Source of the DNA: Devosia ureilytica
GTDB lineage: Bacteria; Pseudomonadota; Alphaproteobacteria; Rhizobiales; Devosiaceae
Assembly: GCF_024273195.1 (NCBI RefSeq)
Contig: NZ_JAMZCU010000003.1
Span: forward strand, 372,001-436,000
Length of the DNA: 64,000 nt
Direction of reading: 5' to 3'
Below are positions 20,147-29,118 of this stretch, piece by piece. The position numbers were made by a program, and so were the translations under genes. The number at the start of each line of letters is the position of its first letter. The first letter of the stretch is position 1. Under the pieces are notes generated by a model. It was not told where the DNA came from and made no database searches. It saw only the letters and a program-made list of their open reading frames with translations.

Positions 20147-20326
20147 ATGGTATACTTGTTGTTTTTTGTGGCGTTTTGGTTGATGGCCTTGGCGGCTGGT
20201 ACAGCGTTGTTGCTTCCCACGCTCAACCATGAAGAGCGGGACCGGCAGGGGAAGCCCGAAAGGGCTCATGTATTGGCCAGCGGCAAGGTGATGCTGACGC
20301 AAAGCCCGCCCAACTCGCTTCGATAA
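20147..20326 (+). CDS. possible small membrane protein (59 aa)
   Basis: An ATG at 20147 follows a strong GGGAGG site eight bases away. The N-terminus MVYLLFFVAFWLMALAAGTA is one clear membrane helix, followed by a charged stretch with HEERDRQGKPER. It lies 56 bases after the secreted-protein gene on the same strand. Its last 61 bases overlap the 3' end of the convergent histidine kinase gene. The ribosome site and helix support it. No family is recognised, and chance cannot be excluded. Confidence 0.45.
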   Translation: MVYLLFFVAFWLMALAAGTALLLPTLNHEERDRQGKPERAHVLASGKVMLTQSPPNSLR

Positions 20327-21600
20327 AACGAGATCTGGCCGCGGTTGAGGGCGACAATCTCGCTGGCAATGGCCAATCCCAGCCCATTTCCCGGAGTGGC
20401 CTCGTCAAGCCGCTTGCCGCGTTGACCCAGCTCACACAGCGCTTCCGCCGGCACGCCTGGACCGTCATCAGAAATTTCGATCTGCACCCTTCCATCAGTA
20501 GCTGCGCTGCGGATGGTCACCTGAGACTGCGCCCATTTGGCAGCATTTTCGAGCGTGGTACCGATCAGCTCCATCAGGTCCTGCCGATGCACATCCACTT
20601 CGTGATCCTGTGGAAGATCGGCCAACCAATGGAGCACTTCGCCCCTTCCGGTCTTCTTGAGAACGGCAATTGTCCGAAGGATGGCGCTGTTGAGCGACGC
20701 GCGCTCACGGTGCTCGCTGTTGCGGAGGCGCAGGGTGCTTAGGCGCATCTGATAATCAACGCGCTTGGACATCTCGAAGGCCAGATCATCGAGCAGGTCG
20801 GCGTCGATTTCATTACCCTTCTCCCGAACCCTCATCGCAATGCCATGAAGCGCCGCCAGTGGTGTCTTGAGCCCGTGCGCCATATCGGACGCGCGCTGGC
20901 GGGTTCGTTCCATATTCGCCTCACGCTCATCAAGAAGCGCATTCACCTCATTTGCCAGGGGCCGTATTTCGGTGGGGAAATAGCCAGGCAGACGTGCGCT
21001 GCGTCCCTGTCGCACCGCATCGACGCCCTTCCTCAGCTTGTCGAGCGGGGCGAGGCCGAGACGCAATTGGAGCCATGCAGCCAACAGAATGATCACGCCA
21101 AGCAATGCGAACAGCCGAAGGGTGTCCCACAGAAACAAGCCTGCCGCCGCATGAACGGGTCCGTGATCCTCGCCGACGCTTAGCCGGACATCCTGCCCGC
21201 CGACGTCAATGGTGCGCGTATGATAGATGATGTGCCAATCGGTCCCGTCTTCAAAATGTCCCATGGACGTTTCATCCTGGGCCACCGGAAGAACCATGTC
21301 CCACAGCGAACGCGACCGGAGCATGGTTTGTGTTCCCAGTATCTCGATCTGCCAATAGCGTCCGCCCAGCGGTGTTTCGTACCGAGGGTCAGGCAGTTGG
21401 CTGGACAGGCCTGACTGCGGCGTATCGAGGTCGATCAAGGCGATGATCCGCGTCATGGCTGCCTCGAGATCTTGCCGCAATTCGCGTTCCAGGCTCGACA
21501 CGAAAAGATACTGAAGAACCACAGCTGTGGCGGCGAGCGATCCGATGACCCAGAGCGTCGTGAGTGCCATCAGCCGCAGATTGAGCGAGTGCAGCCTCAA
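20266..21600 (-). CDS. sensor histidine kinase, PhoQ/QseC-like
   Basis: This 444-residue inner-membrane kinase has membrane segments at about 10-32 and 164-184 around a periplasmic sensor. The H-box is ASDMAHGLKTPLAALHG, with the phospho-accepting His in DMAHGLKTPL, a form seen in PhoQ-like kinases. N-box TTLENAAKWA, G1 EISDDGPGVPA and G2 GNGLGLAIASEIV are intact. Its start overlaps the response-regulator stop by four bases, so the two are a cognate pair. The signal is not visible from sequence. Confidence 0.92.
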   Translation of the reverse strand: MRLHSLNLRLMALTTLWVIGSLAATAVVLQYLFVSSLERELRQDLEAAMTRIIALIDLDTPQSGLSSQLPDPRYETPLGGRYWQIEILGTQTMLRSRSLWDMVLPVAQDETSMGHFEDGTDWHIIYHTRTIDVGGQDVRLSVGEDHGPVHAAAGLFLWDTLRLFALLGVIILLAAWLQLRLGLAPLDKLRKGVDAVRQGRSARLPGYFPTEIRPLANEVNALLDEREANMERTRQRASDMAHGLKTPLAALHGIAMRVREKGNEIDADLLDDLAFEMSKRVDYQMRLSTLRLRNSEHRERASLNSAILRTIAVLKKTGRGEVLHWLADLPQDHEVDVHRQDLMELIGTTLENAAKWAQSQVTIRSAATDGRVQIEISDDGPGVPAEALCELGQRGKRLDEATPGNGLGLAIASEIVALNRGQISFYRSELGGLCVSITLPLANT

Positions 21601-22262
21601 TAGCCGTCGCCCAAGGTATAGCCGAAGCCACGGCGCGTTTTGATAACATCGCGTCCCAGGCGCTTTCTCACTCGGGCGACGAGAACCTCAACCGCATTGG
21701 AGTCGCGTTCATAATCCTGGCGATAAAGGTGCTCGGTTATCTCGAGTTGCGACACGACGCGACCGCGATTGTGCAATAGATACGAGACCAGCTTGAACTC
21801 TTGGGGACTAAGGTCGAGCGGCAGACCGTCCAAAGTGACTTGCAGGGTGCGAGCGTCGAGCTCATAGGGACCAAATTCCACGCGAGAGGATGCCAGTCCG
21901 CCGCTGCGCCTGATGAGTGCGCGAAGACGCGCGACAATCTCCATTATGTGGAAGGGCTTGACGACATAGTCATCAGCGCCCGCCTCGATGCCCTCGACAC
22001 GCTCTTCCCACTGTCCGCGGGCGGTCAGAATGAGCACCGGCATAAGCCTTTTGGCTCTTCGCCACCGCTTGAGCACGGTTAGGCCATCCATTTGCGGCAA
22101 GCCAAGATCCAGCACAACGGCGTCGAAGTTTTCCGTCTCGCCACGATAGAGAGCGTTGTCGCCATCCCGCTCTCGTTCGACCCTGAAACCGGATTTGCTC
22201 AACGCCAATGTCAAAGTTTCAGAAATGTGGTCATCGTCCTCGCAGAGCAGGATGCGCATCAT
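21597..22262 (-). CDS. OmpR/PhoP-family response regulator
   Basis: This 221-residue regulator has a receiver domain (about 1-115) with acidic pair LCEDDD, phospho-site in AVVLDLGLPQMDGL (about Asp51) and conserved Lys in DDYVVKPFH. The OmpR winged helix (about 125-221) ends RDSNAVEVLVARVRKRLG then TRRGFGYTL. It directly precedes the kinase gene and follows the PepSY-like gene with no gap. The 11-base-spaced repeats at 22790-22807 are a probable autoregulatory site. Confidence 0.93.
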   Translation of the reverse strand: MMRILLCEDDDHISETLTLALSKSGFRVERERDGDNALYRGETENFDAVVLDLGLPQMDGLTVLKRWRRAKRLMPVLILTARGQWEERVEGIEAGADDYVVKPFHIMEIVARLRALIRRSGGLASSRVEFGPYELDARTLQVTLDGLPLDLSPQEFKLVSYLLHNRGRVVSQLEITEHLYRQDYERDSNAVEVLVARVRKRLGRDVIKTRRGFGYTLGDGY

Positions 22263-22766
22263 TCACTCTCCGATGGGGCGGCCGGAACGCGCGTAAAAAT
22301 ATTGGACCGAGAGGCGGTCGTCCCGATCGAGCATCTTGATGGCATAGACCAACATCTGTCCGACCCTGAGCAGCTCTGCGTCAACGATTTCACCGCCATT
22401 GCGTTGCCGAACAATCTCGGCCAGATCCGACAGTGGCAGCGCTTGCCGCGTCCGCACAACAGCCAGCGCCTGATCGGGCGTCAGCGTCTGCAACGCACCA
22501 TCGCCGTTTTTCACCGAAAGGCCGTGGTTATTCCCCCCTCGGGCAGTCGAACTTGCTTCGCCGTTGACTTTGCTCAGTCCACCACTCGTGCCGCCGGCCC
22601 CGATGCCATCTGATATCCCAATACCAAGACTATCGCCGCGGCCGCTGGCCGTCCCGCTGCCATTGCCTTGAGAGCTGGGCGCGGCGCTGTTTCCATTGCC
22701 CTGAGCAAGGCTTGCCTCCGCACCCGCAAGAGCAAACAGCAGTACAAGAAGGAACCGTGTGAACAT
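22263..22766 (-). CDS. secreted PepSY-like protein, first gene of the two-component operon
   Basis: This 167-residue protein has a signal peptide at about 1-21 (cleavage LAQ). A Gly/Asn/Ser-rich low-complexity segment (about 22-85) follows. The C-terminal domain (about 93-167) runs TPDQALAVVRTRQALPLSDL, GGEIVDAELLR, MLVYAIKML, VQYFYARSGRPIG. That pattern of helix plus four strands is PepSY-like. Periplasmic PepSY proteins upstream of PhoP/PhoQ-type genes often modulate the kinase sensor. That role is inferred. Confidence 0.75.
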   Translation of the reverse strand: MFTRFLLVLLFALAGAEASLAQGNGNSAAPSSQGNGSGTASGRGDSLGIGISDGIGAGGTSGGLSKVNGEASSTARGGNNHGLSVKNGDGALQTLTPDQALAVVRTRQALPLSDLAEIVRQRNGGEIVDAELLRVGQMLVYAIKMLDRDDRLSVQYFYARSGRPIGE

Positions 22767-22789
22767 CGTCGCACCTTAACCAGCCGAAC

Positions 22790-22807
22790 CTGACAAAACG
22801 CTGACAA
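22790..22807 (-). promoter_or_regulatory. direct-repeat operator for an OmpR-family regulator
   Basis: CTGACAA occurs at 22790-22796 and again at 22801-22807, an 11-base period (7 + 4 spacer), the usual tandem site of OmpR/PhoB-type regulators. It lies 24 bases upstream of the PepSY-like gene. AGCCGAACC and GGTTCGGCT arms flank it as an outer inverted repeat (22782-22790 and 22819-22827). Confidence 0.55.
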
Positions 22808-23011
22808 CCAGGAAAACTGGTTCGGCTATGTGTTTGCGCGTAAACAAGTGGCGTTGAGAGCCGTCAAATGTGTAACGCCGCACACCGTCGATTTTTGGCT
22901 TGTTTCTGGCGGTGAGGCTCTTGTCTTGGCCTGGTTTCTTTCGTCGATGGCAGCCGCCATCTACGCCATCGCTACTGGCCAGGCGTTTATCGATCCTGCT
23001 TCCCTGCGGAC

Positions 23012-23052
23012 CCAAATAAAACGGCGGCTTCCGAAACCTCGGAAACCGCCGC
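23012..23052 (-). terminator. rho-independent terminator after tRNA-Ile2
   Basis: On the minus strand CGGCGGTTTCC pairs with GGAAGCCGCCG, with one mismatch, around a short loop. TTTTATTT follows. It starts seven bases after the tRNA 3' end. Confidence 0.85.
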
Positions 23053-23058
23053 AAATCT

Positions 23059-23134
23059 TGGTGGGCCCACCAGGACTCGAACCTGGAACCAGACCGTTAT
23101 GAGCGGTCGGCTCTAACCATTGAGCTATAGGCCC
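23059..23134 (-). tRNA. ileX: tRNA-Ile2 (CAU anticodon, lysidine-modified)
   Basis: A 76-base cloverleaf with encoded CCA is read on the minus strand. The acceptor 5' strand is GGGCCTA, the anticodon loop is CTCATAA (anticodon CAT) on stem GACCG/CGGTC, and the T-loop is GGTTCGAGTCC. CAT could mean Met or Ile2. The pairs C4-G69 and C5-G68, which TilS recognises, and the GGTTAGAGC D-arm point to the AUA-reading isoleucine tRNA. It is followed by a terminator. Confidence 0.88.
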
Positions 23135-23397
23135 CCGCCCGCGTCATAGCAGGGTCGTGGCGGCTGTCAAAGGCTCTGTGCAATGCTTCCCCGCCAACCG
23201 CGCCGGCTTTCATCCGCGAGCTTGTCCTGCGCGCCGCTGTGGCACCACGCCCCGTTCTCGCGCAGGGCACCCAGCAGCCCACCCGGGCTCCACCCAAGCC
23301 TGGCGCAACAAGCGACCACCCACCCAATCTTCGCATTTCACCATACCAGCAAATGCTCTATTCTGTTCGCTAGTCGCACAAACAACGGATAGCGCCC

Positions 23398-24153
23398 ATG
23401 CGGGACGGAGACATCATCCATGGCCTGATGCGCGGGCTAGCGGTGATCGAGTGTTTCGATGAGGAGCATGCACGAATGTCGATCACCGATGTGGCCCAGC
23501 GCACCGGGCTCGAGCGCGCCACGGCGCGGCGCTGTCTGCTCACGCTCGCCCATCTCGGCTATGCGTCCTATGACGGTAAATTCTTCCAGCTGACCCCGCG
23601 CGTGCTCAATCTGGGTCATTCTTATCTGGCGGCCACGCCGCTGCCCAGGCTGATCCAGCCCTTTTTGGAGGAACTGGCGCACGCCACCAGCGAGAGCACC
23701 TCGGCGGCCGTCCTCGAAGGCCCCGATATCCTCTATGTGGCCCGCGCGTCGACACGGCGGGTCATGTCGATCAATTTGGGCGCCGGCGCGCGCTTGCCCG
23801 CCTATTGCACCTCGATGGGGCGCACGCTCCTCGCCGCCCTGCCGGCCGATGAAGCCCAGACTATTCTCGACCGCTCCGAAATCGTCGCCTATACCGAGCG
23901 CACCAAGGCTGATATGGCCACCATCACCACCGAGCTGGCGGTAGTTGCGGCCCAGGGTTTCGCCGTTATCGACCAGGAACTCGAACTCGGGCTCTGCTCG
24001 ATTGCCGTGCCGCTCTACAATGCCGCCGGCCAGGTCGTCGCCGCTATCAATATCGGTGCCCAGACTGCCCGCGCCCCCACGTCGCGGATGATTGCCCACT
24101 TCCTGCCGCTGATGCGCAAGGTCCAGGCCGAGGTCCGCCCGCTCCTCCGCTAG
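23398..24153 (+). CDS. IclR-family transcriptional regulator, PcaR/PobR-like
   Basis: This 251-residue regulator has an N-terminal winged helix (about 8-65: GLMRGLAVIECFDEE, VAQRTGLERATARRCLLTLAHLGY). The IclR effector domain (about 80-251) shows SAAVLEGPDILYVAR, CTSMGRTLLA, GFAVIDQELELGLCSIAVP and INIGAQTAR. The start and end sequences are most like the Pca/Pob subgroup, which controls aromatic-acid degradation. No aromatic pathway genes lie in the window, so its targets are elsewhere. It is 271 bases upstream of pstS on the same strand but unlikely to be part of that operon. Confidence 0.88.
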   Translation: MRDGDIIHGLMRGLAVIECFDEEHARMSITDVAQRTGLERATARRCLLTLAHLGYASYDGKFFQLTPRVLNLGHSYLAATPLPRLIQPFLEELAHATSESTSAAVLEGPDILYVARASTRRVMSINLGAGARLPAYCTSMGRTLLAALPADEAQTILDRSEIVAYTERTKADMATITTELAVVAAQGFAVIDQELELGLCSIAVPLYNAAGQVVAAINIGAQTARAPTSRMIAHFLPLMRKVQAEVRPLLR

Positions 24154-24260
24154 CCGTCCGAAAACTGTTGCACTGGGCCGCTAGAGTGGGAGCCTGGAGT
24201 CGGGGGAAAAGTCTTTCTGCGCCGTCACAACGGCTGTCACGAAGCACCCACATCCAACCG

Positions 24261-24285
24261 TGGTGACCAATTTTATTGATCACCA
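24261..24285. promoter_or_regulatory. 25-base palindrome upstream of pstS
   Basis: TGGTGACCAAT and ATTGATCACCA are 11-base arms with one mismatch around TTT. The palindrome lies 14 bases before the Pho-box array. It looks like a dimeric regulator site; the binding protein is unknown. Confidence 0.45.
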
Positions 24286-24298
24286 TCAACAATTAAGA

Positions 24299-24338
24299 TC
24301 GTCACAAACCAGTCATACGACTGCAATAAAACTGTCGC
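24299..24338 (+). promoter_or_regulatory. Pho-box array of the pst-pho operon
   Basis: Four seven-base units, TCGTCAC, CAGTCAT, CTGCAAT and CTGTCGC, occur at exact 11-base spacing, separated by AAAC, ACGA and AAAA. The consensus PhoB unit is CTGTCAT with 4-base AT-rich spacers. The first two and the last units match best. It lies 87 bases before the pstS start. Confidence 0.7.
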
Positions 24339-24424
24339 GAGGCGCTCCTATGGTCTGCCGCGTCACAGGGCGGCCCACAAGCTGGCTGGCCATGTTTGCA
24401 AATGAATTCCGGAAGGGACATTCC

Positions 24425-25429
24425 ATGAAGACCGCACTCTACGCCAGTGCCGCCGTTCTCGCTCTCGCAGCGTTCGGCACCACCGCTGCCTACGCCCAGT
24501 CGCGCGACACCATCCAGATTGCCGGCTCCTCGACCGTGCTGCCGTTCGCCTCCATCGTGGCTGAAGAATTTGGCGCCGTGTTCCCCGAGTTCAAAACCCC
24601 CGTCGTTGGTTCGGGTGGTTCCTCGGGCGGTTTGAAGCAGTTCTGTGAAGGCATCGGCGAGACCTTTATCGACATCGCCAATTCCTCGCGCCCGATCAAG
24701 GACAGCGAACGCGAAGCTTGCGCCGCTGCCGGCGTTTCCGACATCCGCGAAATTCAGTTTGGTTTCGACGGCATCGTGTTCGCCACCTCGTCCGACAAGG
24801 CCGATTTTGCCCTCACCCCGCTCCATGTCTACAAGGCCATTGCGGCTCAGGTGCCGGTCGATGGCGTCATGGTCGACAATCCCTACACCAACTGGTCCGA
24901 AATTGACGCGGCCCTGCCCGATCAGCCGATCATGCTGGCTATCCCGGGTTCCAATCATGGCACCCGCGAAGTCTTCCAGGAGAAGGTTGTCTCGGCCGGT
25001 TGTGAAGCTGCCGAACTGCCCGAAGGCCACGCCGAAGACGCTTGCTCGACCCTGCGTCAGGACGTCGTCGTTGAAATCGCTGGCGACTACACCGAAACTC
25101 TGGCTCGCCTGACTGCCAACCCCGACACCGTCGGCGTGTTCGGCCTGTCGTTCTACGACCAGAACCGCGACACTCTCAAGGTTGCTACCGTTGACGGCGT
25201 CACGCCTTCGCTCGAGACCATCGCTGCCGGTGAATACCCCGTGTCGCGTCCGCTGTTCTTCTACGTCAAGGGCGAGCACATCGGCGTCATCCCGGGCATC
25301 GAAGAATACGTTCAGTTCTTCCTCTCCGACGTGATGACGGGCAATGGCGGCACTCTGGAAGCCGCTGGTCTGATCCCGCAGCCGGCCGAAAAGACCGCTG
25401 AAGTCCTGTCCGCTTTCACTGGCATGTAA
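24425..25429 (+). CDS. pstS: phosphate-binding periplasmic protein PstS
   Basis: This 334-residue protein captures phosphate for the PstSCAB importer. I start it at MKTALYASAAVLALAAF behind GGAAGGGAC; the longer frame upstream runs through the promoter. The signal peptide ends AYAQ at about residue 24. Phosphate-contact regions are IAGSSTVLPFASIVAE and VVGSGGSSGGLKQFCEG. The form (ending PAEKTAEVLSAFTGM) is that of alphaproteobacterial PstS. It heads the operon behind the Pho-box array. Confidence 0.95.
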   Translation: MKTALYASAAVLALAAFGTTAAYAQSRDTIQIAGSSTVLPFASIVAEEFGAVFPEFKTPVVGSGGSSGGLKQFCEGIGETFIDIANSSRPIKDSEREACAAAGVSDIREIQFGFDGIVFATSSDKADFALTPLHVYKAIAAQVPVDGVMVDNPYTNWSEIDAALPDQPIMLAIPGSNHGTREVFQEKVVSAGCEAAELPEGHAEDACSTLRQDVVVEIAGDYTETLARLTANPDTVGVFGLSFYDQNRDTLKVATVDGVTPSLETIAAGEYPVSRPLFFYVKGEHIGVIPGIEEYVQFFLSDVMTGNGGTLEAAGLIPQPAEKTAEVLSAFTGM

Positions 25430-25440
25430 GCAAACGACCC

Positions 25441-25463
25441 GGGCCGCACCTTGCGTGCGGCCC
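25441..25463 (+). promoter_or_regulatory. intercistronic hairpin pstS-pstC
   Basis: GGGCCGCAC (25441-25449) pairs with GTGCGGCCC (25455-25463) over a CTTGC loop. No T-run follows. It lies between the highly expressed binding-protein gene and the channel genes and probably stabilises or attenuates the message. Confidence 0.65.
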
Positions 25464-25492
25464 GACCCTCTCTCGCAGCAAGGTGAGCGTCC

Positions 25493-26875
25493 ATGAATTC
25501 CATGATTATTGCTGGCCTGCTGCTTGTTCTGCTCGGCTTGTCCTATCAGACGGGCTGGTCCAAGGGACGCGGATTGTCCGCCGCCAATTCCGGCGTCAAC
25601 GTCCACTCCCGGCCACAATATCATGCTGCCCGCGTCGCCATCTGGACCCTAGTCCCGGCGTTGGTCATCCTGGCGCTGTGGATGGCCTTCGGCCCGGGCA
25701 TCACCCGCGGCTACATCGTCTCCCAAATTCCGGTCGATATCCTGACGGCACTTGACCAGGGTGGTCTCACCGCCACCATCCAGCGCATCGGCGCCCTGGC
25801 TTCGGGCTATGGTGTCGCCGGCGAAATCCAGCCCTTCGAGCAGTCTGCCGCCGACGCGCTGCGCAATTTCCAGACCATCACCTTCCTCGCCATGATCGCC
25901 GCTGCCGCCGGGCTGGCCATTCTGGCGCTGCTCTATGCGCGTTCGAGGATTTCGCCCCGCCTGCGCGCCCGCAATGATGTCGAAGTGGTCATCACGACCC
26001 TCCTGATTTTCTGCTCGGCCGTGGCCATCATGACCACGATTGGCATCGTGCTGTCGCTGGCCTCCGAAGCGCTGCGTTTCTTCTCGTTCATCAATCCGGT
26101 CGACTTCTTCTTCGGCACGGTGTGGAACCCCAGTTTCTCCACCACCGCGACACAGGACTATGGCGACTATGGCCTCTTGCCGCTGCTGACCGGCACCCTC
26201 TGGGTTGCCGCAATAGCCTCGCTGGTCGCCGTGCCCATCGGATTGATGACCGCGATCTACCTGTCGCAATATGCGCCCCGCCGCGTGCGCGCGGTGATCA
26301 AGCCGGTCATCGAAATTCTCGCCGGCATCCCCACCATCGTCTATGGCTTCTTTGCCCTGGTCACGGTCGGGCCGTTCCTGGCTGGCGTGGGCAATGTCAT
26401 CGGCGTCGACATCAGCGCCACCAGCGCCCTGACTGCCGGTCTGGTGATGGGCATCATGATCATTCCCTTCATTTCATCGCTCAGCGACGACATCCTCAAC
26501 CAGGTGCCGCTAGCCATGCGCGACGGCTCCTATGGCCTTGGCGCCACCCAGTCCGAAACGATCCGCAATGTGCTGCTTCCGGCCGCCCTGCCCGGCATTG
26601 TCGGTGCGTTCCTGCTGGCTGTCAGCCGCGCCATCGGCGAAACCATGATCGTGGTGCTGGCGGCGGGCAATAGCCCGGTGCTGCGCGGAACCCCGCTCGA
26701 GCCGATCTCGACGATCACGGTTTCCATCGTCAACCAGCTCACCGGCGACAGCGACTTTGCCGGCCCGCAGTCTCTGGTCGCCTTCGCCCTGGGCCTGACG
26801 CTCTTTGTCATCACCCTCCTTCTCAATATCGTGGCGCTCTACATCGTGCGCCGCTTCCGGGAGCAGTACGAATAA
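25493..26875 (+). CDS. pstC: phosphate ABC transporter permease PstC
   Basis: This 460-residue permease is longer than the E. coli form (about 319). An N-terminal domain with two membrane segments (about 4-20 and 46-68) and a loop of about 65 residues is typical of alphaproteobacterial PstC. The conserved permease core (about 215-455) includes SQYAPRRVRAVIKPVIEILAGIP with the EAA-like loop LGATQSETIRNVLLPAALPGI. The last base of its stop is the first base of the pstA start. Confidence 0.94.
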   Translation: MNSMIIAGLLLVLLGLSYQTGWSKGRGLSAANSGVNVHSRPQYHAARVAIWTLVPALVILALWMAFGPGITRGYIVSQIPVDILTALDQGGLTATIQRIGALASGYGVAGEIQPFEQSAADALRNFQTITFLAMIAAAAGLAILALLYARSRISPRLRARNDVEVVITTLLIFCSAVAIMTTIGIVLSLASEALRFFSFINPVDFFFGTVWNPSFSTTATQDYGDYGLLPLLTGTLWVAAIASLVAVPIGLMTAIYLSQYAPRRVRAVIKPVIEILAGIPTIVYGFFALVTVGPFLAGVGNVIGVDISATSALTAGLVMGIMIIPFISSLSDDILNQVPLAMRDGSYGLGATQSETIRNVLLPAALPGIVGAFLLAVSRAIGETMIVVLAAGNSPVLRGTPLEPISTITVSIVNQLTGDSDFAGPQSLVAFALGLTLFVITLLLNIVALYIVRRFREQYE

Positions 26876-28239
26876 TGACCGATCAAACCGCTCCCGCCGC
26901 CAAGCAGCCGACCCAGCGCACGCTGCAGATCCGCGCCAGCCTGCGTCGCCGCCACCTCAGCGAACAGATCTTCCGCATCATGGGCATTATCGCCATCTGC
27001 GCGGCCCTGGGCTTTGTCGCCCTGCTGTTCACCGATGTGCTGCGCAAGGGCATCCCCGCCTTCCATCAGGCAACCCTGCATCTCGACATCACCTTCGATC
27101 CCGAGATCATCGGCGTCGATCCGGCACCGGTGCAGATCGCCGGACAGTCGGCGGCCGATTTCAATGCCGCGCAATTGGCCTGGCAGCGCAACGTCGCCAT
27201 GCTGAACTGGAACAATGTCATTACCGCCGCCATGACCGAAGCCGCCCCCGAGGGCTTCGAGATTGACAGCCGCGCCCTGCTCGCCATTCCCGAAACCAAT
27301 GCCCGCCATGTCGTGCGCGAAGCTTTCGTGGCCGATCCGTCGCTCCTGGGCCAGACCCACCGTTTCGACCTGCTTGCCTCGGCCAATGTCGATAACTGGG
27401 TCAAGGGCAACATCGATCGGTCACTCGACGATAGCCGCCAGCAGCTTCCCGCCGACACCCGTGGGCTGGTCGATATCCTGGTCGAGAACGGCACCATCAC
27501 CCAGGATTTTGCCTGGGGCCTGTTCACCAATGTCGATAGCCGCGCCGCCCCTGCCTCGGCGGGCCTTGCCGGTGCCTTCATGGGCTCGCTCTACATGATG
27601 CTCGTGGTGATCGTCCTGGCCGTACCCATCGGCGTCGCCAGCGCCATCTACCTTGAGGAATTCGCCCCCAAGTCGCGCCTCACCGACCTGATCGAGGTCA
27701 ATATCAACAACCTCGCCGCCGTGCCCTCCATCGTCTTCGGCCTGCTCGGTGCCGCGGTATTCATCAACTTCTTCGGTCTGCCCCGCTCGGCCCCTCTGGT
27801 CGGCGGCCTGGTGCTGACCCTGATGACCCTGCCCACCATCATCATCGCCACCCGCGCGGCGCTTCAGGCCGTCTCGCCCGCCCTGCGCCAGGCCGCGCTC
27901 GGCCTCGGCGCTTCCAAGACGCAGATGGTGTTCCACCACGTCCTGCCGGTGACCTTCCCCTCGATCCTGACCGCCACCATCATTGGCGTTGCCCAGGCGC
28001 TTGGCGAAACCGCACCGCTGCTGCTGATCGGCATGAACGCCTTCGTTGCCTCGATCCCCGGATCTCCCGTCGATCAGGCCACGGCGCTCCCCGTGCAGAT
28101 CTTTCTCTGGCAGGGCAATGAAAACCGAAACTTCTTTGAAGCGCGTACATCCGCAGCCATCATGGTCCTGCTGGGCCTGATGATCCTACTCAACGCCGTC
28201 GCCATCTTCCTGCGCACTCGCCTGGAGCGCCGCGCATGA
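26875..28239 (+). CDS. pstA: phosphate ABC transporter permease PstA
   Basis: This 454-residue channel subunit pairs with PstC. It carries the alphaproteobacterial N-terminal extension: a DUF3333-like region with one membrane segment (about 36-60) and a periplasmic domain to about 220. The core then has [19 protein letters not shown] and [19 protein letters not shown] (the ATPase-contact loop). It overlaps pstC by one base and pstB by four. Confidence 0.94.
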   Translation: MTDQTAPAAKQPTQRTLQIRASLRRRHLSEQIFRIMGIIAICAALGFVALLFTDVLRKGIPAFHQATLHLDITFDPEIIGVDPAPVQIAGQSAADFNAAQLAWQRNVAMLNWNNVITAAMTEAAPEGFEIDSRALLAIPETNARHVVREAFVADPSLLGQTHRFDLLASANVDNWVKGNIDRSLDDSRQQLPADTRGLVDILVENGTITQDFAWGLFTNVDSRAAPASAGLAGAFMGSLYMMLVVIVLAVPIGVASAIYLEEFAPKSRLTDLIEVNINNLAAVPSIVFGLLGAAVFINFFGLPRSAPLVGGLVLTLMTLPTIIIATRAALQAVSPALRQAALGLGASKTQMVFHHVLPVTFPSILTATIIGVAQALGETAPLLLIGMNAFVASIPGSPVDQATALPVQIFLWQGNENRNFFEARTSAAIMVLLGLMILLNAVAIFLRTRLERRA

Positions 28240-29096
28240 CCAATACGGAGAACGCCAAAATGGATATGGTTGCCAGCAAGATTATGACAACGCAGCAATC
28301 CGTGAGCGCCGCCATGAACCCCATCGACAGCCTTGAGCGCCAGCTTCGCCTCACCGCCCGTGACGTCACCGTCCACTACGGTGCCAAGCAGGCGCTGCAT
28401 GGGATTTCCATCGACATCCCGGACCGCGCCGTCACCTCCTTCATCGGGCCTTCGGGCTGCGGCAAGTCGACCTTCCTGCGCTGCATCAACCGCATGAACG
28501 ACACCATCGAAGGCGCCAGGGTTGGCGGCACGATCAAGCTTGATGGCGAGGACATCTACGATCCCAGCCTCGACGTGGTCGAGCTGCGCGCCCGCATCGG
28601 CATGGTATTCCAGAAGCCCAACCCCTTCCCCAAGTCGATCTTTGACAACGTCGCCTATGGCCCGCGCATTCACGGCCTCGCCAAATCCAAGGCCGACCTT
28701 GAGGAGATTGTCGTCTCCTCGCTGCGCAAGGCGGGCCTGTTCGAGGAGGTCAAGGATCGCCTCAGCGAGCCCGGCACCGGCCTCTCGGGTGGCCAGCAGC
28801 AGCGCCTCTGCATCGCCCGCGCCATCGCCGTCGGCCCGGAAGTGATCCTCATGGACGAGCCCTGCTCCGCCCTCGACCCGATCGCCACCGCCATCATCGA
28901 GGAACTGATCGACGAGCTGCGCGAGAACTATACCATCGTCATCGTCACCCACTCGATGCAGCAGGCCGCCCGCGTCAGCCAGAAGACCGCCTTCTTCCAC
29001 CTGGGCAATCTGATCGAACATGGCGACACCGAAGACATCTTCACCAACCCGGTGAACAAGCAGACCCAGGACTACATCATGGGCCGCATCGGCTAA
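28236..29096 (+). CDS. pstB: phosphate ABC transporter ATP-binding protein PstB
   Basis: This 286-residue ATPase has Walker [10 protein letters not shown] (about 72-80), Q-loop in [13 protein letters not shown], signature LSGGQQQR and Walker [24 protein letters not shown]-like VTHSMQQA holds the H-loop. [11 protein letters not shown] is the standard PstB ending. The start in the ATGA overlap gives a 40-residue N-terminal tail; MDMVAS at 28260, behind GGAG, is an alternative start. Confidence 0.95.
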   Translation: MTNTENAKMDMVASKIMTTQQSVSAAMNPIDSLERQLRLTARDVTVHYGAKQALHGISIDIPDRAVTSFIGPSGCGKSTFLRCINRMNDTIEGARVGGTIKLDGEDIYDPSLDVVELRARIGMVFQKPNPFPKSIFDNVAYGPRIHGLAKSKADLEEIVVSSLRKAGLFEEVKDRLSEPGTGLSGGQQQRLCIARAIAVGPEVILMDEPCSALDPIATAIIEELIDELRENYTIVIVTHSMQQAARVSQKTAFFHLGNLIEHGDTEDIFTNPVNKQTQDYIMGRIG

Positions 29097-29118
29097 GCCG
29101 CAGGCGAGAGGAACAACC

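Noticed and set aside
22830..23102. 90-codon plus-strand frame ending PPGLEPGTRPL
   Set aside because: Its end is the antisense translation of the tRNA-Ile2 gene, a well-known false ORF; no ribosome site is present.
24225..24244. CCGTCAC and CTGTCAC pair upstream of pstS as a further Pho box
   Set aside because: The units are 12 bases apart rather than 11, so they would be out of helical register with the array at 24299-24338.
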